Positions 1 to 6,000 of a stretch of DNA of 9,975 bases are shown here, one piece after another (position 1 is the stretch's first letter; each line of letters starts with the position of its first letter). Under the pieces are notes generated by a model. That model worked only from the letters and a program-made list of their open reading frames with translations. It made no database searches and had not been told where the DNA came from. Where the stretch lies: the NCBI GenBank assembly GCA_022709485.1, contig JAKLIS010000027.1, positions 1-9,975 of the forward strand. The letters run 5' to 3'. The DNA comes from Elusimicrobiota bacterium. Its GTDB lineage: Bacteria > Elusimicrobiota > Elusimicrobia > F11. The position numbers were made by a program, and so were the translations under genes.

Positions 1-497
1 TTGACCGCTTGGCCGTTCACCAAGTCAAAACCGGCTGGGGCATTCATCCAGGCGTTGGCGGTGGTCACTAACACGCCGGAGGCAATGGCGGATAATGCCA
101 CCATTATTCCCGACAAAAAATGCAATTTGGGAGAAAGCCGGTCCCATCCATAGAGATATAAACCCAAAAAGATGGCTTCCGTGAAAAAGGCGAATCCCTC
201 CAATGAAAAAGCCATCCCGAAAATGGGCCCGGCGAAAGCCATAAAATGGGGCCACAAAATCCCGAGCTCAAAGGAAATAACGGTTCCTGAAACTGCTCCG
301 ATGGCAAAAAGGATTCCGGTCAGCTTTCCCCATTTCTTGGCGAGGTCTAAATAAACGGGGTTTTTTGTCTTTAGCCAAATTCCTTCGGATGTCACGGTGA
401 GGAGCGTAATGGTGATTCCCACAACAGCAAAAATAATGTGAAAGCCCAGAGAAAGGGCCATCAAAAGACGGGCAGACAAGAGATGAGGCAGAATCAT
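1..497 (-). CDS. cydA: Cytochrome bd-type quinol oxidase subunit I (partial, C-terminus beyond the left edge)
   Basis: This is subunit I of a cytochrome bd-type terminal oxidase of the inner membrane, which oxidises quinol and reduces oxygen to water without pumping protons. The first 165 residues are present. His20, in a GFHIIF context, matches the haem b595 ligand His19 of E. coli CydA. Glu100 and Glu107 (SLEGFAFFTEAIF) match the conserved Glu pair of the proton path, followed by GLYLYGWDRLSP and the segment ending ANAWMNAPAGF. The two Glu are seven residues apart, against eight in E. coli. As I recall, this LEGFAFFTEAIFLG form is typical of a widespread non-E. coli bd subgroup. About four membrane helices are visible; the quinol loop lies off the window. 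The start ATG overlaps the upstream mscS-family stop codon as ATGA, so translation is probably coupled. A weak GGGAG lies 10 nt upstream. A cydB gene would be expected just beyond the left edge. Confidence 0.95.
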   Translation of the reverse strand, partial: MILPHLLSARLLMALSLGFHIIFAVVGITITLLTVTSEGIWLKTKNPVYLDLAKKWGKLTGILFAIGAVSGTVISFELGILWPHFMAFAGPIFGMAFSLEGFAFFTEAIFLGLYLYGWDRLSPKLHFLSGIMVALSAIASGVLVTTANAWMNAPAGFDLVNGQAV

Positions 498-1591
498 GAT
501 TGTTTGGCTCCCAAAATTTCCGTTTTATTCCCGTTTGCCGGAAAGCTTTCCACGTGCAGGGTCTGAGTGGGGAGGGCAAATTCAATTTTTCTTTTGGAAA
601 ATTCTTCTGCGATGGAGAAATTAATGGCTTGTTGGATATCCATGTATTTATTGTAGTCGGAACTCAAAACATAATACACGACCTCAAATCCCAGACTGAA
701 ATCCGCAAAAGAGGCAAAATGGGCCCGGTCAAACACCGTTCCCGGTATTTTTTGAATTATTTTCTTCAGGGTATCCGGAATTTCTTTCAATTTTTCGATG
801 GGGGTGTCATAGGTCACACCAATCTTAAAAAGGGCCCGTCTTTGTTCCATTTTTTTGAAGTTGCGGATTCGAGAATCCGTCAAATCTTTATTTGAAAAAA
901 TGAGCCGTTCACCGCCCAGGCTCCTGAGCCAAGTTGATTTTATTCCGATTTTTTCAACGGTCCCCATGAATTCTCCAATGACCACAAAATCCCCAATGAC
1001 AAAGGGTCGATCAAGCATAATCGAGAAATAGCTGAATAGTTCCCCCAAGATGGTGGAGGCGGCCAAGGCCACCGCCACCCCGCCAATGCCAAGCCCGGTT
1101 ATAATGGTGGATATTTTAAATCCCAGATTGTCTAGAAGGAAAATAAAGCCGCCCACCCAAATGAGGACGCTTAGAGCCGGCATCATGGCTCGGAAACGAT
1201 TGCTTAAATCTTCCCCCGCCGGATGTTTCTTCAGATAGACATCGAAAATAATGAAAAAAACCAGATCTCTGACAAAGAGGATTCCAACCACCGTTAAAAC
1301 AACCGCCCCTAAAACAGAAAGTCCTTTGGTCACCAGAGAATGGACATGTAAGAGGGATACAGCTGAAAAAGTCAAGGCATAATAAAGAAGGGGGAGAAGA
1401 TATTTTTGGATTGAAAGAATGACGAAATCGTCAATTTTTGTTTCGGTTTTTTCGGTCCATTTAATAAGCGCCTTGATAATAATGACTTTAAGAACCCAAA
1501 GGCCCGCCATTCCAGCCAATATGGACCCGGCGCACAAGAGATAGGCTAAGAGGGAATTTCCAAAAATAATTTTGTCGAAAATTTCAGACAT
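494..1591 (-). CDS. MscS-family mechanosensitive ion channel
   Basis: This 365-residue inner-membrane channel belongs to the small-conductance mechanosensitive family, whose members open under membrane tension to release solutes during hypo-osmotic shock. Hydrophobic segments lie near residues 16-40, 63-85, 91-117 and 137-155. The pore-lining helix starts near 161, with the Gly/Ala-rich signature GLGIGGVAVALAASTILGEL. This runs into the beta domain (RPFVIGDFVVIG, GTVEKIGIKSTWLRS) and the phrase IFSNKDLTDSRIRNF. The alpha/beta vestibule and a closing FALPTQTLHVE complete the family layout. Five predicted helices rather than the three of E. coli MscS place it among the longer members. No convincing Shine-Dalgarno precedes the ATG, yet no other start fits because the next Met is inside the first helix. 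It sits 47 bp after the TetR-like gene and overlaps cydA by 4 bp, so one operon is likely. The physiological ligand or gating threshold cannot be read from sequence. Confidence 0.93.
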   Translation of the reverse strand: MSEIFDKIIFGNSLLAYLLCAGSILAGMAGLWVLKVIIIKALIKWTEKTETKIDDFVILSIQKYLLPLLYYALTFSAVSLLHVHSLVTKGLSVLGAVVLTVVGILFVRDLVFFIIFDVYLKKHPAGEDLSNRFRAMMPALSVLIWVGGFIFLLDNLGFKISTIITGLGIGGVAVALAASTILGELFSYFSIMLDRPFVIGDFVVIGEFMGTVEKIGIKSTWLRSLGGERLIFSNKDLTDSRIRNFKKMEQRRALFKIGVTYDTPIEKLKEIPDTLKKIIQKIPGTVFDRAHFASFADFSLGFEVVYYVLSSDYNKYMDIQQAINFSIAEEFSKRKIEFALPTQTLHVESFPANGNKTEILGAKQS

Positions 1592-1638
1592 AAAGTTAAT
1601 GGAAGAAATGTTCCGAAAATGTAAATGACGGGGAAAGA

Positions 1639-1956
1639 TTAACTTATTTTGTTGTGGCGGGCGAAGCCCGTTTGGGGTTCCTCGGCCATTTCCCCTAAAG
1701 AGTCAAGCCCGGATTTTTTTTGAATGATTTTTAAGAGGCGCCCATCAAGCTGATCCAAAAGGTCCATAAAGACGCCCGCGAATAGGGATACTATATCTTT
1801 GAAATAAAGGTATAGCGTTCCGCTTGCCAGTCCCGCCTTTTTGGCCACATCCCCCATATGAAAATCCTGATAGCCCATCCGTATCATGGTGTCACGGGCG
1901 GATTCGAGTATTTTCGATCGCATGAGTTCAATCGGGATTTTTCTGGGACGAGCCAT
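1639..1956 (-). CDS. Short TetR-family transcriptional regulator, ligand-binding domain mostly missing
   Basis: This 105-residue protein carries a complete N-terminal TetR DNA-binding domain. Helix 1 is around residues 12-29, and the helix-turn-helix DVAKKAGLASGTLYLYFKDI is at 36-55. Family members usually have about 190-220 residues. Here the C-terminal dimerisation and effector domain stops after two partial helices (to about residue 90) and ends in an unrelated tail, EEPQTGFARHNKIS. I checked the other two frames after the A8 run near 1713; both stop within a few codons, so a single slip does not restore a full protein. The 3' end of the gene was probably lost by deletion. The chosen ATG follows AAAGGA by 10 nt. 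An upstream ATG at 2007 is rejected because it would start inside the operator palindrome. The gene heads the mscS-cydA operon and probably represses it and itself. It may be a functional mini-regulator or a decaying pseudogene. Confidence 0.75.
   Translation of the reverse strand: MARPRKIPIELMRSKILESARDTMIRMGYQDFHMGDVAKKAGLASGTLYLYFKDIVSLFAGVFMDLLDQLDGRLLKIIQKKSGLDSLGEMAEEPQTGFARHNKIS
1658..1670. repeat. Perfect small palindrome in the TetR tail (CGGGC-GAA-GCCCG)
   Basis: A 5-bp perfect stem with a 3-nt loop lies exactly where the TetR-like protein stops resembling its family. It encodes part of the odd C-terminal tail. GC-rich mini-palindromes of this type occur as dispersed repeats in many bacteria. 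Whether this one is part of such a family, or marks the junction where the gene's 3' end was lost, is inference. No T-run follows on the minus strand, so it is a poor intrinsic terminator. Confidence 0.5.
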
Positions 1957-1966
1957 TTTTTTGAAT

Positions 1967-1972
1967 TCCTTT
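1967..1972 (-). promoter_or_regulatory. Ribosome binding site deciding the TetR start
   Basis: AAAGGA on the minus strand lies 10 nt before the ATG at 1956. It supports the 105-residue reading over the longer 122-residue one that begins at 2007 within the operator. Confidence 0.6.
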
Positions 1973-1983
1973 CGCAGGTGGGA

Positions 1984-2011
1984 ATTAATGAATGAACGTT
2001 CAATCATTAAT
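1984..2011. promoter_or_regulatory. TetR-type operator palindrome
   Basis: Two 14-bp halves, ATTAATGAATGAAC and GTTCAATCATTAAT, are inverted complements at 13 of 14 positions; only the 1992/2003 pair fails. The core TGAATGAAC-type half-site resembles operators known for several TetR regulators (the TGAATGA...TCATTCA pattern). It begins right at the -10 element and covers the expected transcription start of the tetR-mscS-cydA transcript, so a bound dimer would block initiation. A direct repeat of TTAATGAAT (1985-1993 and 2007-2015) adds a second partial site. Autorepression by the adjacent TetR-like protein is the natural inference. Confidence 0.8.
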
Positions 2012-2012
2012 G

Positions 2013-2041
2013 AATACAGAGGAAGTAGGGGTAAATGTCAA
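2013..2041 (-). promoter_or_regulatory. Sigma70-type promoter of the tetR-mscS-cydA operon
   Basis: On the minus strand, a consensus -35 hexamer TTGACA (2036-2041) is followed after exactly 17 bp by TGTATT (2013-2018), which matches four of six -10 positions. The predicted start near 2006 lies inside the operator palindrome and gives a leader of about 50 nt before the TetR ATG at 1956. The promoter lies between the glgP stop (2066) and tetR, so the operon need not depend on read-through from glgP. Confidence 0.72.
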
Positions 2042-2065
2042 TCGAGAATTTCCCTGGGGTGGGGG

Positions 2066-4558
2066 TTAAAGAATGGGTTTGACGCCCCAGATTTCTTTGG
2101 CGTATTGGTGAATGCTTCGGTCGGACGAAAAAAAGCCCATCCGGGCGACGTTTAAAATGGCTTTTGCCATCCAGGCATCGGGGGTGGTATAGAGTTTTTC
2201 CGCCTCTCGGTGGGTGTTGATATAAGATTCCACATCCGCCAAATGAACAAAGTGATCATTGGGGTCCATCAGCAAATTGACGAGCGGATCAAAAATTCCG
2301 GGTTCGTGTTTGCTGAAACGGTTTTCTTTTAAAGCCTCAACCACTTTGTATATCTCTGGATGAGCTTGAACAATGCCGGTGGGGTTATAACTTCCGCTTC
2401 TCCGGAGTTTTTCAACATCCTCAGCCAATAAGCCGAAAATGAAAATATTGTCGGCCCCCACGTGGTCGCGAATTTCGATGTTGGCACCGTCCATGGTTCC
2501 AATGGTGAGCGCGCCGTTCAAGGCAAATTTCATGTTGCTTGTCCCGGAGGCTTCCATCCCGGCGGTTGAAATTTGTTCGCTTAAATCCGCGGCGGGAATA
2601 ATGATCTCGGCCATTGAGACGCGGTAGTCAGGGATAAAGACCACCTTCAGCCAATCCCGGCATTTTCGATCGGCGTTAATCACATCCGCGACATTGTGAA
2701 TAAGTTTGATGACTTGCTTGGCCATCCAATATCCCGGGGCCGCTTTACCGGCGAAAATAAAAGTTCGCGGAACTTTGGGATGATGGTTTTCATCCACCAA
2801 ACGGACATAATTGTGGATGACATGCAGGACATTTAAGAGCTGTCTTTTATAAAGGTGAATTCTTTTCACTTGAATGTCGAAAAGAGAATCAGGATTAACG
2901 GCGATATCCAAATTCTTTTTAATGAAATCCGCCAACCGGTCTTTGTTGGCTCTTTTAACCGCCGCGAAGTCTCCGCGGAATTTATTGTCGTTAGCCAAAG
3001 GCTCCAATTTCTTGAGTTCGTTTAAATTGGTTATCCAATCCCCGCCGATGGTTTTAAACAATAAATTGGCCAAGCCATGATTGGCTTTCGCGATCCATCG
3101 CCGGGGGGTGACGCCGTTGGTGATATTCCGGAATTTTTCCGGCCACATCTCGAAGAAATCAGGGACCAGATTTTTTTTGATGAGTTCCGAATGGAGCGCG
3201 GCCACCCCGTTAACCGAACGGCTTCCAACGATGGCCAAATTCGCCATGCGAATATTTTTTACCCACCCTTCTTCAATAATGGACATTCGCCGCATCCGAT
3301 CGATGTCTCCGGGCCATTTTTTCTCGACGTCTTTAAGGAAAAGCGAATTGAGATACATAATAATCTGAAGATGGCGCGGAAGGACTTTTTCAAATATAGG
3401 CATGGGCCATCTTTCAAGTGCTTCCGGCATCAAAGTGTGGTTGGTAAACGCCAAAACCTCGCTGGTGATCTCCCACGCTTTATCCCAAGAAATCTCGTAG
3501 TCATCCACAAGAAGATGCATGAGTTCCGCCACGGCGATGGCCGGGTGGGTATCATTCATATGAATGGCGACTTTGGAGGGGAAGGCGTCAAAGTTGTCGT
3601 GATAACGAAGATACCGGCGGATGATATCTCGCAGGGCGCAGGCCGTAAAAAAATACTCCTGAACAAGTCGAAGCTCTTTTCCCTCGGGGCTGGCGTCGGT
3701 GGGATAGAGCGCCTTTGACACGTTTTCGGATTGCATTTTGTTTTCCACGGCTTGAAGATACCCGCCTTGGTTAAAAACCGAGATATTAAAGTCTTCAGGG
3801 GTCCGGGCGGAAAAAAGGCGTAAAAAGTTAACCGTTTTACCGCTGTAGCCCACAATGGGCATGTCGTGCGGCTCTCCTTGGATGATTTTGTAATCCACCC
3901 ATTGCGGGCGGTATTTACCCAAGACGTCGTGGCCGTCCACAATGCGGCCGTAAATGGGGACTTGGGGAGCTTTTTCCGGTCGGGGGATTTGCCAATAGAG
4001 CGAGTCTGAAAGCCACCGATCCGGTTCTTCTGTTTGATTTCCGTTTTCAATTCCTTGTTTAAAGAGGCCGAATTCGTAGTTGATGCCATAGCCGAACCCG
4101 GGCAATCCCAGCGTGGCCAATGAGTCCAGAAAACAGGCCGCCAATCGGCCAAGTCCGCCGTTTCCAAGGCCGGGATCGGCTTCTTGCTCAAAGATTTCAT
4201 CCAAATCCCGACCCAGATTTTTAAAAGCATCCCGGCATTGTTCCAAAAGACCCAGATTGACCAAGTTGTTTTCCAGGGTGCGGCCGGTCAAAAATTCCAT
4301 GGAAAGGTAATAGACGCGCTTTGCGTCATTATCCCGGTATCGGCGTTCCGATTGGAGCATCCGCTCAATGGCGAGTTCTTTGACGGCCAGAGAAACCGCG
4401 TGGAATAAATCATCATTGGAGACGTCGCTCCAATCTTTGGCGAGAGAAAAACGGACATGATACCGGATGGAATCTTCAAAGCTTCGGCCATCCGGCGAGG
4501 CAAGCGGATTTTTAAATGCCGTTTCCGGCAGCGAATTTGATTTCTTGGATGATGGCAA
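2066..4558 (-). CDS. glgP: Glycogen/starch/maltodextrin phosphorylase (GT35 family)
   Basis: This cytosolic PLP enzyme cleaves terminal alpha-1,4 glucose units of glycogen with phosphate to give glucose 1-phosphate. It has 830 residues, a normal length, with all family landmarks: YYLSMEFLTGR (83-93), GNGGLGRLAACFLDSLATLG (132-151), HMNDTHPAIAVAEL (333-346) and NITNGVTPRRWI (478-489). The PLP signature EASGTSNMKFALNGALTIGT (669-688) places the cofactor lysine at Lys677. The end, SSDRSIHQYAKEIWGVKP, is also typical. One oddity is the phosphate-site motif KRIHLYKRQ (565-573): rabbit muscle phosphorylase has Glu572 where this protein has Leu569. The flanking Lys/Arg residues are kept, so activity is likely. 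Translation starts at TTG, set by a perfect AGGAGG. No other glycogen gene is in the window. The N-terminal phospho-regulation of the animal enzyme is not expected. Glycogen and maltodextrin preference cannot be separated by sequence here. Confidence 0.96.
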   Translation of the reverse strand: MPSSKKSNSLPETAFKNPLASPDGRSFEDSIRYHVRFSLAKDWSDVSNDDLFHAVSLAVKELAIERMLQSERRYRDNDAKRVYYLSMEFLTGRTLENNLVNLGLLEQCRDAFKNLGRDLDEIFEQEADPGLGNGGLGRLAACFLDSLATLGLPGFGYGINYEFGLFKQGIENGNQTEEPDRWLSDSLYWQIPRPEKAPQVPIYGRIVDGHDVLGKYRPQWVDYKIIQGEPHDMPIVGYSGKTVNFLRLFSARTPEDFNISVFNQGGYLQAVENKMQSENVSKALYPTDASPEGKELRLVQEYFFTACALRDIIRRYLRYHDNFDAFPSKVAIHMNDTHPAIAVAELMHLLVDDYEISWDKAWEITSEVLAFTNHTLMPEALERWPMPIFEKVLPRHLQIIMYLNSLFLKDVEKKWPGDIDRMRRMSIIEEGWVKNIRMANLAIVGSRSVNGVAALHSELIKKNLVPDFFEMWPEKFRNITNGVTPRRWIAKANHGLANLLFKTIGGDWITNLNELKKLEPLANDNKFRGDFAAVKRANKDRLADFIKKNLDIAVNPDSLFDIQVKRIHLYKRQLLNVLHVIHNYVRLVDENHHPKVPRTFIFAGKAAPGYWMAKQVIKLIHNVADVINADRKCRDWLKVVFIPDYRVSMAEIIIPAADLSEQISTAGMEASGTSNMKFALNGALTIGTMDGANIEIRDHVGADNIFIFGLLAEDVEKLRRSGSYNPTGIVQAHPEIYKVVEALKENRFSKHEPGIFDPLVNLLMDPNDHFVHLADVESYINTHREAEKLYTTPDAWMAKAILNVARMGFFSSDRSIHQYAKEIWGVKPIL

Positions 4559-4563
4559 ATGGA

Positions 4564-4569
4564 CCTCCT
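4564..4569 (-). promoter_or_regulatory. Shine-Dalgarno AGGAGG that fixes the TTG start of glgP
   Basis: A perfect AGGAGG on the minus strand lies 5 nt before the TTG at 4558. There is no in-frame ATG between it and the conserved phosphorylase core, so TTG is very probably the true initiation codon. Confidence 0.85.
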
Positions 4570-4594
4570 AAAAGAAAATAAAAATGAAGTGACG

Positions 4595-4600
4595 ATTATA
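4595..4600 (-). promoter_or_regulatory. Possible -10 element of glgP
   Basis: A perfect TATAAT on the minus strand would start transcription near 4588, about 30 nt ahead of the TTG. No -35 hexamer resembling TTGACA sits 16-18 bp upstream. That stretch is the first CCTCCCCACG repeat copy. The promoter is therefore either activator-dependent or misidentified. Confidence 0.4.
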
Positions 4601-4617
4601 TCTAAAAGGGACTCTTC

Positions 4618-4639
4618 CCTCCCCACGTCCTGCAGTGGC
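4618..4639. repeat. Degenerate copy 1 of the CCTCCCCACG...CAGTGG repeat
   Basis: This begins with CCTCCCCACG and continues to CAGTGG. The copy at 4699-4720 has the same ends, with about four differences in the middle and a changed last base. The two copies are 81 bp apart in direct orientation. This copy can form only a 4-bp CCAC/GTGG stem and overlaps the -35 region expected for glgP, so it may influence that promoter. Confidence 0.55.
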
Positions 4640-4698
4640 TTAGGTTCTAACTGCTAATGCACCACCTTGGGTTCCGGCGTGGGAAGAAAATGACAAAT

Positions 4699-4754
4699 CC
4701 TCCCCACGCCGTACAGTGGGGAGCCTGCCTGCCGTCAGGCAGGGGTTGGGGAGG
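4699..4754. repeat. Composite palindromic element with two perfect 8-bp hairpins
   Basis: Hairpin A pairs CTCCCCAC (4700-4707) with GTGGGGAG (4716-4723) around an 8-nt loop. Hairpin B pairs CCTGCCTG (4724-4731) with CAGGCAGG (4736-4743) around CCGT. The left arm CCTCCCCA (4699-4706) is also a perfect inverted complement of TGGGGAGG at 4747-4754, enclosing hairpin B, so the first arm has two mutually exclusive partners. No T-run follows on the plus strand, so a simple terminator is unlikely. It lies in the 263-bp region between divergent glgP and the MFS gene. It looks like a dispersed REP-like repeat, or a structured leader of the MFS transcript if that starts upstream. Genome-wide copy number would decide between these. 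Confidence 0.65.
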
Positions 4755-4821
4755 GGAAAAAGAGCGCGCCCCCCTTATTCATACAACATGGAGCGGAACA
4801 AGGAAGTTGTATCATTTTTCA

Positions 4822-6000
4822 ATGAATTTTCTCCCATTTTCGGTTTATGTTTTAGGCGCGGTCAGCTTTCTCACCGATCTTTCGAGCGAGATGATTTATC
4901 CCCTCCTTCCCGTTTTTCTCACGACAGTAGTGGGAGCGGGAGCGGTCCAGCTGGGAATTATCGAAGGGGTCGCTGAATCCACCGCGTCCATTCTGAAAAT
5001 CGTTTCTGGAATTTGGACAGACAAAGTCAATAAACGGAAACCCTTTTTGCTGTTTGGGTACACCCTCTCGGGCCTGACGCGGCCTTTGATAGGACTTGCG
5101 AACGTTTGGCCTGTTGTCTTGTTGCTCAGATTTTTTGACCGCACCGGAAAGGGCCTGCGGACCTCTCCCCGGGACGCTCTTATCGCCGATGTGGTCGATC
5201 CCGCCCGGCGCGGACGGGCCTACGGCCTTCACCGGGCGATGGATCACGCGGGGGCGGTGCTGGGGCCTTTGGTCGCCATCGCTCTTATCTCCGGATGGAA
5301 TCTGAGTTTAAGGCAGATCTTTTTAGCCGCCGCCATCCCGGCCGTTTTGGTTGTGATTCTGTTGGCGGCGGGCTTAAAAGAACCCACTCTAAAAACTCCC
5401 GCTCCCAGGAAGATTTTCTTGGATGTGAAATCTTTCTCGCGGCTGCCGTCACGGTTTCGTGTTTTGATGGGGGGAATTTTAATTTTTACCTTGGGAAACT
5501 CAACCGACGCTTTCTTTCTTTTGCGACTTTCCGACGCCCAAATTCCTCCGCAGGGGGTGGCATTCCTATGGTCCATGCATCACGTGGTCAAAATGCTGGC
5601 CACTTATTACGGCGGCCGAATGGCGGACAAAGTCAATCGGTTAAAGCTTCTTATTTTTGGTTGGGTCTATTATGGGCTCATCTATCTGGCATTTGGCCTG
5701 GTCAAAGAAGCCAACGGGGCCATATGGATCTTTCTTCTCTACGGCATTTATTTTGGATTGACCGAACCCACTGAAAAGGCGCTTGTGAGCGATTACGCTC
5801 CGGAGGACCTTCGCGGGACGGCGTTTGGAATTTACCACGGGATTATCGGCCTTGCGGCTTTTCCGGCCAGCCTCATTTTCGGAATTATTTGGAAAGTCTA
5901 CGGCGCTCCCGCCGCCTTTGGACTCGGAGCCTTTTTGGCGGGATTGGCATCGCTTGTTTTAATAGCGGGCTTGGGAAAGGCTGGAGAAAATAAGATTTAA
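4822..6000 (+). CDS. MFS permease, 12-helix, substrate unknown
   Basis: This 392-residue inner-membrane transporter belongs to the major facilitator superfamily. The first helix carries SFLTDLSSEMIYPLLPVFLT, which I recognise as typical of one uncharacterised bacterial MFS group. MFS motif A-like loops occur in both halves: GIWTDKVNKRKP (63-74) after helix 2, and GGRMADKVNRLK (about 264-275) after helix 8. Between them is the cytoplasmic DRTGKGLRTSPRDALIADVV...RRGRAYGLHRAMDHAGAVLGPL (106-150). The frame stays open upstream to 4657, but those 55 residues only translate the palindromic repeat, so the ATG at 4822 is preferred. Its ribosome site is poor: AAGGA lies 17 nt away, so the start is not certain. 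It diverges from glgP and converges on the YihY-type gene, with overlapping stop codons. Substrate cannot be inferred; drug or small-metabolite efflux are guesses from the superfamily. Confidence 0.88.
   Translation: MNFLPFSVYVLGAVSFLTDLSSEMIYPLLPVFLTTVVGAGAVQLGIIEGVAESTASILKIVSGIWTDKVNKRKPFLLFGYTLSGLTRPLIGLANVWPVVLLLRFFDRTGKGLRTSPRDALIADVVDPARRGRAYGLHRAMDHAGAVLGPLVAIALISGWNLSLRQIFLAAAIPAVLVVILLAAGLKEPTLKTPAPRKIFLDVKSFSRLPSRFRVLMGGILIFTLGNSTDAFFLLRLSDAQIPPQGVAFLWSMHHVVKMLATYYGGRMADKVNRLKLLIFGWVYYGLIYLAFGLVKEANGAIWIFLLYGIYFGLTEPTEKALVSDYAPEDLRGTAFGIYHGIIGLAAFPASLIFGIIWKVYGAPAAFGLGAFLAGLASLVLIAGLGKAGENKI

Noticed and set aside
500..895. Plus-strand open frame of 131 residues opposite mscS
   Set aside because: It is antisense to the well-supported channel beta/vestibule region and shows no domain or ribosome site of note.
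1705..1720. Frameshift at the A8 run as cause of the short TetR
   Set aside because: Reading on in either other frame meets a stop within about ten codons and gives no family-like sequence, so one indel does not explain the truncation.
1957..2007. Longer start of the TetR-like protein at 2007
   Set aside because: It would place the start codon within the operator and at the transcription start, and the added residues do not resemble the family. The ATG at 1956 has a ribosome site.
3077..4230. Long open frames antisense or out of frame within glgP (for example 213 and 224 residues)
   Set aside because: They lie wholly inside a strongly conserved phosphorylase gene, have no family features, and result from the codon bias of the real frame.
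4699..4754. CRISPR array or intrinsic terminator
   Set aside because: Only two unequal copies exist, without regular spacers, and the hairpins lack a following T-run. They also lie ahead of both neighbouring genes rather than after one.
4657..4821. N-terminal 55-residue extension of the MFS gene
   Set aside because: The frame is open, but these residues merely translate the palindromic repeat and do not resemble any MFS N-terminus. The ATG at 4822 begins directly before the conserved first helix.
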